5,780 bases of DNA from Betaproteobacteria bacterium HGW-Betaproteobacteria-2 (GCA_002842255.1 PHCM01000109.1:1-5780); one strand, 5' to 3'. Positions 1 to 5,780 are shown, numbered from the stretch's first letter. Program-made: numbers and translations. Notes: generated by a model not told the origin, from the letters alone.

Positions 1-76
1 GCGGGAATAGCTCAGTTGGTAGAGCGCAACCTTGCCAAGGTTGAGGTCGCGAGTTCGAGACTCGTTTCCCGCTCCA
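1..76 (+). tRNA. tRNA-Gly (anticodon GCC)
   Basis: Complete cloverleaf read by eye. The acceptor stem pairs bases 1-7 with 66-72 without mismatch. The D stem is 10-13 with 22-25. The anticodon stem is 27-31 with 39-43, and the loop TTGCCAA places anticodon GCC at 34-36, which reads glycine codons GGC/GGU. The T stem is 49-53 with 61-65 (one G-T pair), its loop starting TTCGA. Discriminator base T73 is followed by a genome-encoded CCA at 74-76. Its first base is the first base of the window, so the promoter lies outside. A tRNA-Cys gene follows 66 bases downstream, an arrangement common in proteobacteria. Confidence 0.97.
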
Positions 77-81
77 AATAC

Positions 82-120
82 AAAAAAGGGAAAGCAAGCT
101 ACATTGTTTTCCCTTTTTTT
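82..120 (+). terminator. AT-rich hairpin with T tract between the two tRNA genes
   Basis: Bases 82-97 (six A, GGG, AAA, GCAA) pair with 104-119 around the six-base loop GCTACA. There is one G-T pair (94 with 107), and the 3' arm ends in a run of seven T. This is the form of an intrinsic terminator, and because the left arm starts with an A run it could also work on the minus strand. It may instead be a processing signal in a tRNA-Gly/tRNA-Cys co-transcript, since tRNA-Cys follows within 25 bases. Confidence 0.6.
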
Positions 121-142
121 ATAGTCGTCGTTGTACGGGTAT

Positions 143-216
143 GGCGCGATAGCAAAGCGGTTATGCCGCGGCCTGCAAAGCCGTTTAGGCCGGTTCGACT
201 CCGGCTCGCGCCTCCA
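143..216 (+). tRNA. tRNA-Cys (anticodon GCA)
   Basis: A 74-base tRNA. The acceptor stem GGCGCGA (143-149) pairs perfectly with TCGCGCC (206-212). Discriminator T213 is followed by encoded CCA (214-216). The anticodon loop CTGCAAA sits between GCGGC and GCCGT and puts GCA at 175-177, reading cysteine codons UGC/UGU. The T arm CCGG-TTCGACT-CCGG is intact, and the short D arm with GCGGTTATGC is typical of bacterial tRNA-Cys. It probably shares a transcript with, or lies just behind, tRNA-Gly. Confidence 0.96.
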
Positions 217-310
217 TCACTTTTGATCCTTGTCCTTTATGTTTGCGGTGCTCTCTTGGCTGCGACTCTTGCACTATATTACTGTCTGAAATATCCATTC
301 CCAAGCCATT

Positions 311-326
311 AGAGATTTTAATCTCT
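311..326. repeat. Short dyad symmetry AGAGATT-TT-AATCTCT
   Basis: Seven-base arms AGAGATT (311-317) and AATCTCT (320-326) are perfect reverse complements around TT. As RNA it would form a six-pair stem with a four-base loop. No T tract follows, so it is not a typical terminator. Its place in the operon leader is compatible with an operator, but no known regulator site is recognised and chance is possible in AT-rich DNA. Confidence 0.35.
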
Positions 327-420
327 TCACGCTCATCAGCTAAACTTTGATCAACTTGCTCCTTTGCAGTTCATGCGGGCTTATGGATAGTGTTGGCCCG
401 GATTTTGCAGAAGGAGTAAC

Positions 421-444
421 ATGGTGTTCATGCTTGATGCATGA
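421..444 (+). CDS. Possible leader mini-ORF (7 codons) with strong Shine-Dalgarno
   Basis: ATG at 421 opens a seven-codon frame (MVFMLDA) ending in TGA at 442-444. It is preceded by AAGGAG (411-416), the best ribosome-binding match in the leader, though the four-base spacer is a little short. The frame ends 40 bases before the transporter ATG, which has no clear ribosome-binding site of its own. It could be a leader peptide that opens the downstream start or couples translation to it. The peptide has no codon run suggesting classic amino-acid attenuation. At this length chance is a serious alternative. Confidence 0.25.
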   Translation: MVFMLDA

Positions 445-445
445 A
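427..445. repeat. Perfect inverted repeat TTCATGC-N5-GCATGAA
   Basis: TTCATGC at 427-433 and GCATGAA at 439-445 are exact reverse complements separated by TTGAT. The same heptamer TTCATGC occurs once more upstream at 370-376. The repeat covers the end of the mini-ORF and lies 40 bases before the transporter start. It could be a dimeric regulator site or a small RNA hairpin. No known regulator consensus is recognised. Confidence 0.4.
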
Positions 446-484
446 GCAGATCTTGTTTTGCAAAAAAGATAAAAGACATAAAAC

Positions 485-2638
485 ATGCAGACAACAGACG
501 TAAACGAAGAAAGAGCCGAGGAGAAACCGGACGATTTGCTTGAATCGTTGCTTTTTCTCTGTGATTTGTATGAAGTATCGACGACGCGCGATGCGTTGCT
601 CTCAGGTTTGCCACTGCAGGATGGGCGGCTGACGCCCGATCTCCTGAGCCGCGCTGCCAGCCGCGCGCGACTGACCTGCAAGATTCACAAGACTCCCTTA
701 AACCAGATCCCTGCCGAGTTTCTGCCTGCCATGTTGCTGCTCAAGGACGAAAGCGCCTGCCTGCTGCTGGGTTGGGATGATGCGCGCAGGCATGCACGGG
801 TAATTCTTCCTGCGGTCGGTGAGGCGGAAATTACACTGCCAATCGAGGAGTTGGAAAGTCGTTATGACGGTCATGCGGCTGTACTCAAGCCCAAGTTTCG
901 TTTCGATCAGCGGGCACCGGTGGTCGGTAATGTCAAATTGCAGCACTGGTTCTGGGGGGTGTTGTCGGAGAACGGCCGCATCTACCGCGATATCATGCTG
1001 GCCGCGTTCCTCATCAATATGTTTGCACTGGCGCTGCCGCTCTTTACGATGAATGTCTATGACCGCATCGTGCCTAACAAATCGGTCGAGACCTTGTGGA
1101 TGATGGGTTTCGGTGTGGCGCTGATTATCATAGGTGACTTCATTCTACGCACGGTGCGCGGCTATTTCCTTGACTGGGCCAGTCAGCGCGTGGATGTCAA
1201 ACTTTCTTCGCGCATCATGGAGCGGGTCTTGGGTGTGCGCATGGAGAACCGTCCGATGTCTGTGGGCTCTTTTGCCTCCAATCTGCGTTCTTTCGAAACT
1301 GTTCGGGATTTCATCACTTCTGCCACAATTACGACATTTATTGATATCCCGTTCGCCTTTATCTTCATTGCCGTGATGGCATGGATTGCCTGGCCGATGA
1401 TCATCCCGGTTGTGTTCGGCGGCATCCTGATGCTGATCTATGCTCTCAGCGTGCAGGCCAAGATGCATGAGCTGTCGGAAACCATGTATCGCGCCACCGC
1501 CATGCGTAATGCCACTCTGATCGAGAGCTTGGTTGGCCTCGACACGGTCAAGGCCATGGGCATCGAAGGTTCCATGCAAACCAAATGGGAGCGCAGCACG
1601 GCTTTCCTGTCCGAAGTCGGCGGCAAGCTGAGGCTGTTGTCCTCCACCATCAATAATGGTTCCATGGGGCTGCAACAATTTATTACCGTCACCATGCTGT
1701 TGCTGGGCGTTTATCTGGTTATGAACGGAGATTTGACCATGGGCGGCCTGATCGCCTGCACCATGCTGGCTTCCCGAGCATTGAGCCCGATCTCGCAGGC
1801 GGCCGGCCTGATGACGCAATATCACAATGCTTCCACTGCGCTGACATCACTTGAAGCCATCATGAATAACCCGGTCGAGCGCCCTGACGATGCCGGTTTT
1901 CTTTCTAGAAGCGGATTTCGTGGCGATATCGAATTCCGCGAAGTGACCTTTAACTATCCGGAATCCGAACTCAGCGCTCTGCACAACGTGTCGTTCCGTA
2001 TCCGTGCGGGCGAGCATGTAGCGATACTCGGTCGCATGGGGTCCGGCAAGACCACACTGCACAAGCTTATTTTGGGGCTCTATCAGCCAACGAGCGGGGC
2101 CGTACTGGTCGATGGTATTGATATCCGCCAGTTGGATCCTGCCGAGCTACGCCGCAATATCGGGTATGTGCAGCAGGATACCAATCTGTTTTTCGGCACC
2201 ATGCGCGACAACATTGCACTGTCGGCTCCGCATGCCGAGGATGCGGCAATCATCCAGGCAGCCAGAGTGGGCGGCATCGATGAATTTATCAATTCGCACC
2301 CCCAAGGCTATGACATGGCCATCGGTGAACGCGGTGAGACTTTATCCGGCGGACAGAAGCAAGGGGTAGGTATTGCTCGCGCAATCATCAATCATCCGCC
2401 TGTTCTGTTGCTCGATGAGCCGACCAGTGCCATGGACCATTCAGGTGAGGAAGTGGTCAAGCAGCGACTCAAACGGGAAGCGGCAGGCAAGACCATGATA
2501 CTGATCAGTCACCGATCCTCGTTGTTTGACCTGGTTGATCGCATTATCGTCATTGATAGCGGTCGCGTTGTCGCTGATGGAGCCAAGAAGGACATCATTG
2601 AAGCGCTGAAGGCCGGGAAAATCGGCAAGGCGTTGTGA
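485..2638 (+). CDS. lapB: Type I secretion ABC transporter, LapB/LssB family, with degenerate C39-like domain
   Basis: Inner-membrane ABC exporter that should use ATP to drive the downstream giant adhesin through a type I secretion channel with the HlyD-type partner and a TolC-like protein. Residues ~16-145 form a C39 peptidase-like domain without a catalytic Cys-His pair: the N-terminal D-C-G signature is absent and C26 lies in a non-catalytic helix position. It is therefore expected to bind substrate rather than cleave it. A six-helix ABC membrane domain spans roughly 165-450. The nucleotide-binding domain has Walker A GRMGSGKTT at 516-524, Q-loop YVQQD near 561-565, signature LSGGQKQ at 620-626, Walker B VLLLDE at 640-645, D-loop SAMD and H-loop His676. 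The length of 717 residues is as usual for LapB. An in-frame TAA at 479-481 and no upstream ATG fix the start at 485, although the ribosome-binding site is weak. The symbol is by family resemblance. Confidence 0.93.
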   Translation: MQTTDVNEERAEEKPDDLLESLLFLCDLYEVSTTRDALLSGLPLQDGRLTPDLLSRAASRARLTCKIHKTPLNQIPAEFLPAMLLLKDESACLLLGWDDARRHARVILPAVGEAEITLPIEELESRYDGHAAVLKPKFRFDQRAPVVGNVKLQHWFWGVLSENGRIYRDIMLAAFLINMFALALPLFTMNVYDRIVPNKSVETLWMMGFGVALIIIGDFILRTVRGYFLDWASQRVDVKLSSRIMERVLGVRMENRPMSVGSFASNLRSFETVRDFITSATITTFIDIPFAFIFIAVMAWIAWPMIIPVVFGGILMLIYALSVQAKMHELSETMYRATAMRNATLIESLVGLDTVKAMGIEGSMQTKWERSTAFLSEVGGKLRLLSSTINNGSMGLQQFITVTMLLLGVYLVMNGDLTMGGLIACTMLASRALSPISQAAGLMTQYHNASTALTSLEAIMNNPVERPDDAGFLSRSGFRGDIEFREVTFNYPESELSALHNVSFRIRAGEHVAILGRMGSGKTTLHKLILGLYQPTSGAVLVDGIDIRQLDPAELRRNIGYVQQDTNLFFGTMRDNIALSAPHAEDAAIIQAARVGGIDEFINSHPQGYDMAIGERGETLSGGQKQGVGIARAIINHPPVLLLDEPTSAMDHSGEEVVKQRLKREAAGKTMILISHRSSLFDLVDRIIVIDSGRVVADGAKKDIIEALKAGKIGKAL

Positions 2639-2656
2639 TCAGCCGGGGCAAGAACG

Positions 2657-4069
2657 ATGAATGAGCGGTTGTTTAATGTTGTCAGTGGTATCAATGCCTT
2701 TTTTCACAGGAACGCCTGGATCACGAAGCCGGTACAGCTGTTTCTGAATCGCTGGGCGCCGAACAAGACAGAAGAAAATCCGACATGGAGCCAACAAATT
2801 GAGATTGCCATGCTAGAACAAAGTCCATTACGTGCGAGAAAACTGCTTTACTGGGTAGCGACGATACTGATCATACTGATCACATGGGCCAACTTCACCG
2901 AGATTGATGAGGTCACACGCGGGGAAGGTCGCGTCATTCCGTCCGGTCAGGTGCAGATCGTGCAATCGCTGGATGGTGGCATCGTGGCCAAGATACTGGT
3001 CACCGAAGGTCAGATTGTGACGCGTGGCGACCCGCTGATCCTCATCGATGAGACGCGCGCCGCTTCTTCATTGCGTGAGAACCGGGCGCAATATCTGGCT
3101 CTACTGGGCAAGGAATCACGTTTGAAGGCGCTGGCCGCGGGAACAGCATTAGAACCGCCGGCAGAACTGATGGCAGAGTTTCCGGAAATCTACAGCCAGG
3201 AACTGGCGCTTTACAATGCCAGCAAGGACGAACTCGCTTCACAGGTCGATATTGCACGTCAGCAACTGCGGCAAAAGGAACGCGAATTGCAGGAGATGCG
3301 TGCCAGTTACTCGCAGGCTGATCGCGGCTATCAGCTCACCATGAAGGAGCTGGAAGTGACGAAGCCGCTGCTGGCCAGTGGCGCCGTTTCCGATGTCGAT
3401 ATCCTGCGTCTGGAACGTGATGCTTCCCGCTTGCTTGGCGACCGTGAACAGGCCGGCGCGCAGATTGGTCGTGTGCAGTCGGCGATCGCGGAAGCCCAAC
3501 GCAAGATATCCGAAGTGGAGCAGGCGCAGTTGAGCAAAGTGAGAACCGAGCTCAATGAAACCACCGGCAAATTGAATGCGCTGATGGCGACCAGCCAAGG
3601 TCTGTCGGACAAGGTCAATCAGGCGACTCTGCGCGCGCCGGTCAACGGCAAGATCAGCCGCATGTATGTGAATACTGTCGGTGGCGTGATTCAACCCGGT
3701 CAGGAAGTGATCGAGGTGGTGCCGTCCGATGATGCACTGGTGCTGGAGACGAAAATTCAGCCCAAGGATATTGCCTTCGTCACGCACGCGCAGAAGGCCA
3801 CGGTCAAACTGACGGCCTATGATTACACCATCTACGGTACGCTGGATGCGCTGGTGGAAAGCATCTCGGCCGACTCCATCATCGATGACAAGGGCAATGC
3901 CTTCTACATCGTCAAGGTGCGCACGCTGGAATCCCGGTTGGGTGAGGGCTTGCCCATCATCCCGGGCATGGTGGCGCAGGTGGATATCATCACCGGCAAG
4001 AAATCCGTGTTGTCCTATTTGTTGAAACCCGTACTCAAAGCCAAGTCTTACGCTTTCACCGAACGCTAA
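2657..4069 (+). CDS. lapC: HlyD-family type I secretion membrane fusion protein, LapC-like
   Basis: Periplasmic adaptor joining the ABC transporter to a TolC-like outer membrane channel. It begins with a cytoplasmic segment of about 60 residues and one membrane helix near 63-79 (LLYWVATILIILITWAN). The first half of the lipoyl/barrel-sandwich domain follows (~90-130, with GEGRVIPSGQ and QSLDGGIV). A long helical hairpin (~135-320) has its tip near LLASGAVSDVD (238-248), where such proteins contact TolC. The second lipoyl half starts at LRAPVNG (325-331), and a C-terminal beta-barrel ends in a typical LPIIPGMVAQVDIITGKK stretch. At 470 residues it is full length for the family. It starts 18 bases after the transporter stop with only a modest G-rich ribosome-binding site, consistent with co-translation. 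Its stop overlaps the next start. Confidence 0.94.
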   Translation: MNERLFNVVSGINAFFHRNAWITKPVQLFLNRWAPNKTEENPTWSQQIEIAMLEQSPLRARKLLYWVATILIILITWANFTEIDEVTRGEGRVIPSGQVQIVQSLDGGIVAKILVTEGQIVTRGDPLILIDETRAASSLRENRAQYLALLGKESRLKALAAGTALEPPAELMAEFPEIYSQELALYNASKDELASQVDIARQQLRQKERELQEMRASYSQADRGYQLTMKELEVTKPLLASGAVSDVDILRLERDASRLLGDREQAGAQIGRVQSAIAEAQRKISEVEQAQLSKVRTELNETTGKLNALMATSQGLSDKVNQATLRAPVNGKISRMYVNTVGGVIQPGQEVIEVVPSDDALVLETKIQPKDIAFVTHAQKATVKLTAYDYTIYGTLDALVESISADSIIDDKGNAFYIVKVRTLESRLGEGLPIIPGMVAQVDIITGKKSVLSYLLKPVLKAKSYAFTER

Positions 4070-4704
4070 TGCAAAATCTGTTTATAACATCAAGCGGCAA
4101 ACTGCTCGCCGACTGGGAGAAGGCTTTTGCCGCTGCGCAGGTCTATGCTGCGGCCAGTCCGGAATTTTTAAAGGCGGCGAGCAAGGCAAAAACCGTCATC
4201 TGGTTACATGCCGGGAATCCGAAGCACGATGTGGGCGGGAGCCTGCGCCAGATTCTGCAGGCAGTGCCGCAGGCGAGGGTGGTCGTGCTGTCGAATATGC
4301 CGAGTCAGCAGCATGCTTTCGAAATGATGAGTGCCGGTGCCAGCGGCTATTGCCATGCCTACAGTGCCGCTGCAGTGCTGAAGGAAGTACGTTCCGTTGT
4401 TCAGCATGGCGGGCTCTGGCTTGGTCGCGAATTATTGCAGCAACTGATTAATGTCAGCGCCACACTGGTCAGCAATCAGCCGGACCAGGTGGCCGATGCG
4501 CTGGATAAACTGACCGCGCGTGAGCGCGACGTTGCCATCGAGGCTGCCAAGGGCCTCAGCAACAAGGAGATCGCGCGTCTGCTGAACATCACCGAACGCA
4601 CGGTCAAGGCACATATCTCCGCCTGTTTCGAACGTCTCAAGGTCAAGGATCGCCTGCAACTCGCGTTGATCCTCAACGACAAATCCTCGCGTCAGATCAA
4701 CTGA
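4069..4704 (+). CDS. LuxR/FixJ-type transcriptional regulator with degenerate receiver domain
   Basis: DNA-binding regulator of 211 residues. The C-terminal half is a clear LuxR-type helix-turn-helix: LTARERDV (148-155) then GLSNKEIARLLNITERTVKA (162-181) and the end of the recognition region (HISACFERLKVKDR, to 195). Residues 1-120 have the strand-helix pattern of a response-regulator receiver, including VVVLSNMP (71-78) and the GASGY turn (90-94). The usual active site is missing: no acidic pair near the N terminus, His47 roughly where the phosphorylated Asp is expected, and no conserved Lys after GY. Phosphorylation-independent action is therefore likely. The ATG overlaps the preceding TAA by one base and has no ribosome-binding site, so translation is coupled to the fusion protein. 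A hairpin terminator candidate follows. Position suggests it controls the adhesin or secretion genes; its target cannot be read from sequence. Confidence 0.88.
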   Translation: MQNLFITSSGKLLADWEKAFAAAQVYAAASPEFLKAASKAKTVIWLHAGNPKHDVGGSLRQILQAVPQARVVVLSNMPSQQHAFEMMSAGASGYCHAYSAAAVLKEVRSVVQHGGLWLGRELLQQLINVSATLVSNQPDQVADALDKLTARERDVAIEAAKGLSNKEIARLLNITERTVKAHISACFERLKVKDRLQLALILNDKSSRQIN

Positions 4705-4708
4705 TCCC

Positions 4709-4733
4709 TATTGTCCTTCAGGACAATGTTTTT
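4709..4733 (+). terminator. Intrinsic terminator candidate after the regulator gene
   Basis: ATTGTCC (4710-4716) pairs perfectly with GGACAAT (4721-4727) around the loop TTCA, with a possible extra T-G pair outside it. A five-base T run follows at 4729-4733. It begins five bases after the regulator stop. The stem is short and only moderately GC-rich, so partial read-through into the adhesin gene is possible. Confidence 0.6.
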
Positions 4734-4765
4734 CCCTTGCCAATCGGTATCTAATGGCAGCATCT

Positions 4766-4792
4766 GCTGTAATTGCGTGTGGCAATTACAGC
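4766..4792 (+). promoter_or_regulatory. Perfect 11-bp hairpin in the adhesin leader
   Basis: GCTGTAATTGC (4766-4776) and GCAATTACAGC (4782-4792) are exact reverse complements around the loop GTGTG. The structure ends 28 bases before the adhesin ATG and 15 bases before its ribosome-binding site. No T run follows, so it does not look like a terminator. As DNA it could be a palindromic operator, for instance for the regulator encoded just upstream; as RNA it could affect stability or translation. Both roles are inference. A TATCTA element at 4748-4753 just before it resembles a -10 box but has no good -35 partner. Confidence 0.5.
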
Positions 4793-4807
4793 CTGTCTGC
4801 CGAATTT

Positions 4808-4813
4808 GAGGAG
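4808..4813 (+). promoter_or_regulatory. Ribosome binding site of the adhesin gene
   Basis: GAGGAG lies seven bases before the ATG at 4821. It is much the strongest ribosome-binding site among the long genes of the window and supports that start codon. Confidence 0.8.
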
Positions 4814-4820
4814 TAGGAAA

Positions 4821-5780
4821 ATGGCTGTTATCGGAACCGTAGTGGCAATTCTGGGCGATGGCAATGCATCCGTCATGGATGGCGCCGGGCTGCAAAAGCT
4901 GCTCAAGCTCAACGATACGATACAACCGGGCGACACCATTATCACGCCGGTCGGCGTCGTCGTCGAACTGCAACTGGCCAATGGCAGAAAAATCCTTATT
5001 TCGGCCGAACAGCATGTCCAGTTCACCCAGGAACTGGCAGATGTCATCGTTCCCGCTGCAGACGAAGCGGCAGTCGATCTTGCTACTGTAGATGCTGTTA
5101 TCAAGGCGATTGAAGAAGGTCGCGATATTAATGAAGTGCTGGAAGAAACGGCAGCAGGTGTCTCAGGCGCAACCACAGCCTATGGTCATGGTTTCGTTGA
5201 TCTTGGCCGTATCAATCAGGTGATTGACGGTTTTGATTTTGAATTTTCGCGTGTTTCTGATGCGCAGAGAGAGATACAGGCGTTTCGTGTTGACGATGTC
5301 AATACTGAGCAGTCCACGTTGGGTGGAGCAGGCGCGACGGATGGTGGTTCCTCTGGTGGAGGATCCACAGGTGGTGGGACCACTCCGGCGGTAAATACCG
5401 AGCCGGTTGCTTCAGCAGCATCTATCGGTAATCTTGAGGGGTCTCCAGTGCTTTTGGGGACACTGGTAGCTACCGATGCTGATGGTGATTCTTTGACTTT
5501 CAGCCAGAGCGGTCCGGCTGTGCCCGGTCTTACCATCAATGCCGATGGTAGCTTCTCCTTTGATTATGCTGACCCTGCCTACGATTACCTGAAGGCAGGT
5601 GATAATCATGTCATCAATGTGCCTTTCACTGTGGACGATGGCAGGGGCGGTATTTCCTCCTCCACATTGACCATCACCATCACCGGCACCAATGACGCCG
5701 CCGTGATCAGCGGCGACACCACTGGCAACGTCGTCGAAGACGGCCCCCTGACAACTTCCGGCACGCTGAGTGTCAGCGAT
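4821..5780 (+). CDS. lapA: LapA-type giant adhesin, N-terminal part (runs off window end)
   Basis: The first 320 codons of an open frame with no stop in the window. Residues 1-~130 resemble the LapA retention module, a periplasmic plug that holds the adhesin in the outer membrane pore: MAVIGTVVAILGDG, a compact beta segment with VQPGD-like IQPGDTIIT (34-42), a helical stretch EEGRDINEVLEE (98-109), then TAAG (110-113), the motif cut by the protease LapG in Pseudomonas. GHGFVDL (122-128) follows. A Gly/Ser/Thr-rich linker spans ~168-188. A VCBS-type repeat covers ~194-292 with DADGD (219-223), INADGSFSF and the closing TITITGTND. A second repeat opens at ~293 (VISGDTTGNVVEDG). No Sec signal peptide is present, as expected for type I export by a C-terminal signal that would lie outside the window. 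The upstream LapB/LapC pair is the likely exporter. The symbol is by architecture, as LapA-type proteins vary greatly in sequence. Confidence 0.88.
   Translation, partial: MAVIGTVVAILGDGNASVMDGAGLQKLLKLNDTIQPGDTIITPVGVVVELQLANGRKILISAEQHVQFTQELADVIVPAADEAAVDLATVDAVIKAIEEGRDINEVLEETAAGVSGATTAYGHGFVDLGRINQVIDGFDFEFSRVSDAQREIQAFRVDDVNTEQSTLGGAGATDGGSSGGGSTGGGTTPAVNTEPVASAASIGNLEGSPVLLGTLVATDADGDSLTFSQSGPAVPGLTINADGSFSFDYADPAYDYLKAGDNHVINVPFTVDDGRGGISSSTLTITITGTNDAAVISGDTTGNVVEDGPLTTSGTLSVSD
5148..5159 (+). other. Predicted LapG cleavage motif TAAG in the adhesin
   Basis: Codons 110-113 read Thr-Ala-Ala-Gly, after an acidic helix and before a Ser/Thr/Gly-rich stretch. In Pseudomonas fluorescens LapA the same tetrapeptide lies at nearly the same distance from the N terminus and is cut between the two alanines. 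By analogy the cut here would fall between Ala111 and Ala112. The motif is short; its location within a LapA-like N terminus is what makes it credible. Confidence 0.75.
5400..5780 (+). other. Start of VCBS-type repeat array in the adhesin
   Basis: Residues 194-292 form one VCBS/Ig-like domain with an Asp-rich calcium-binding-type loop (DADGD), a central NADGSFSF strand and an ending in TITGTND. Residue 293 onward begins another with the hallmark VISGDTTGNVVEDG and SGTLSVSD. The array is cut by the window end. Such domains form the extended, calcium-stabilised stalk of large surface adhesins. Confidence 0.75.

Larger units (their letters stand above)
217..484. other. Intergenic leader between tRNA-Cys and the secretion operon
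   Basis: These 268 bases show no convincing long coding gene. They contain the dyad at 311-326, the inverted repeat at 427-445, a strong ribosome-binding-like AAGGAG at 411-416 with a mini-ORF, and an A-rich stretch just before the transporter start. Promoter-like pieces are weak: TTGCAC (269-274) and TATCCA (292-297) are 17 bases apart but match the sigma-70 consensus poorly. The operon promoter probably lies here, but I cannot place it. Confidence 0.6.

Noticed and set aside
256..273. A sigma-54-like TGGC...TTGC element upstream of the secretion operon.
   Set aside because: The GG and GC dinucleotides are one base too far apart and the -24 half does not continue as CAC. Sigma-54 promoters tolerate little spacing change.
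16..312. A 98-codon + strand frame with a hydrophobic C-terminal stretch.
   Set aside because: It runs through both tRNA genes and the hairpin between them. The hydrophobic end is encoded just after tRNA-Cys with no ribosome-binding site or independent start, so it is most likely coincidental.
143..484. Possible integrative element attachment at the 3' end of tRNA-Cys.
   Set aside because: No second copy of the tRNA 3' end, no integrase and no mobile gene is visible in the window. tRNA adjacency alone is not enough.
1145..1825. A 226-codon minus-strand frame inside the ABC transporter gene.
   Set aside because: Its His/Gln/Gly/Asp-rich composition is that expected of an antisense shadow of a GC-biased coding region, and it overlaps the well-supported transmembrane domain gene.
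3239..3787. A 182-codon minus-strand frame inside the fusion protein gene.
   Set aside because: It lies wholly opposite the coiled-coil and lipoyl domain coding sequence and has no recognisable domain; it is treated as a shadow frame.
4751..5176. Minus-strand frames opposite the adhesin start, rich in Ser, Ala and Thr.
   Set aside because: They are antisense to the retention module, whose frame has a strong ribosome-binding site and recognisable LapA-like features.
5380..5780. Possible catalytic or enzymatic domain in the adhesin.
   Set aside because: The sequence fits VCBS-type structural repeats throughout, and no catalytic motif is visible in the part shown.

Overview
The window carries a LapA-type giant-adhesin secretion locus next to a pair of tRNA genes. 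The genome looks proteobacterial. Betaproteobacteria is my best guess, from the moderate-to-high GC coding bias, the CCA-encoding tRNA-Gly(GCC)/tRNA-Cys(GCA) pair and the style of the LapB/LapC proteins. That assignment is inference and the genus is not resolved.

Layout. Bases 1-76 are tRNA-Gly(GCC), followed by an AT-rich hairpin with a T tract (82-120) and tRNA-Cys(GCA) at 143-216. Bases 217-484 hold no convincing long gene. They contain two dyad symmetries and a Shine-Dalgarno-led seven-codon mini-ORF, and probably form the leader of the following operon. Then come three tightly packed genes on the + strand: a type I secretion ABC transporter of the LapB/LssB class (485-2638), its HlyD/LapC-type membrane fusion protein (2657-4069), and a LuxR/FixJ-type regulator with a degenerate receiver domain (4069-4704) that overlaps the fusion protein stop by one base. 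A hairpin terminator candidate (4709-4733) and a second, perfect 11-bp hairpin (4766-4792) lie in the 116-base gap before a large adhesin gene. That gene starts at 4821 and runs off the window end; only its first 320 codons are visible.

How the genes fit together. The adhesin's first ~130 residues look like the LapA retention module, including a TAAG tetrapeptide at residues 110-113 that matches the known cleavage motif of the periplasmic protease LapG. A Gly/Ser linker and VCBS-type repeats follow. In the LapA paradigm the ABC transporter and fusion protein, with a TolC-like outer membrane protein, export the adhesin. Its N-terminal plug keeps it in the outer membrane until LapG cuts it when cyclic-di-GMP is low and LapD releases LapG. 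LapD, LapG and the TolC-like LapE are not in this window. The regulator gene inside the secretion operon is the least familiar part: its receiver lacks the phosphorylation residues, so it probably acts without a partner histidine kinase. The system type is known; the novel aspects are the linked pseudo-receiver regulator and the structured leader RNAs.
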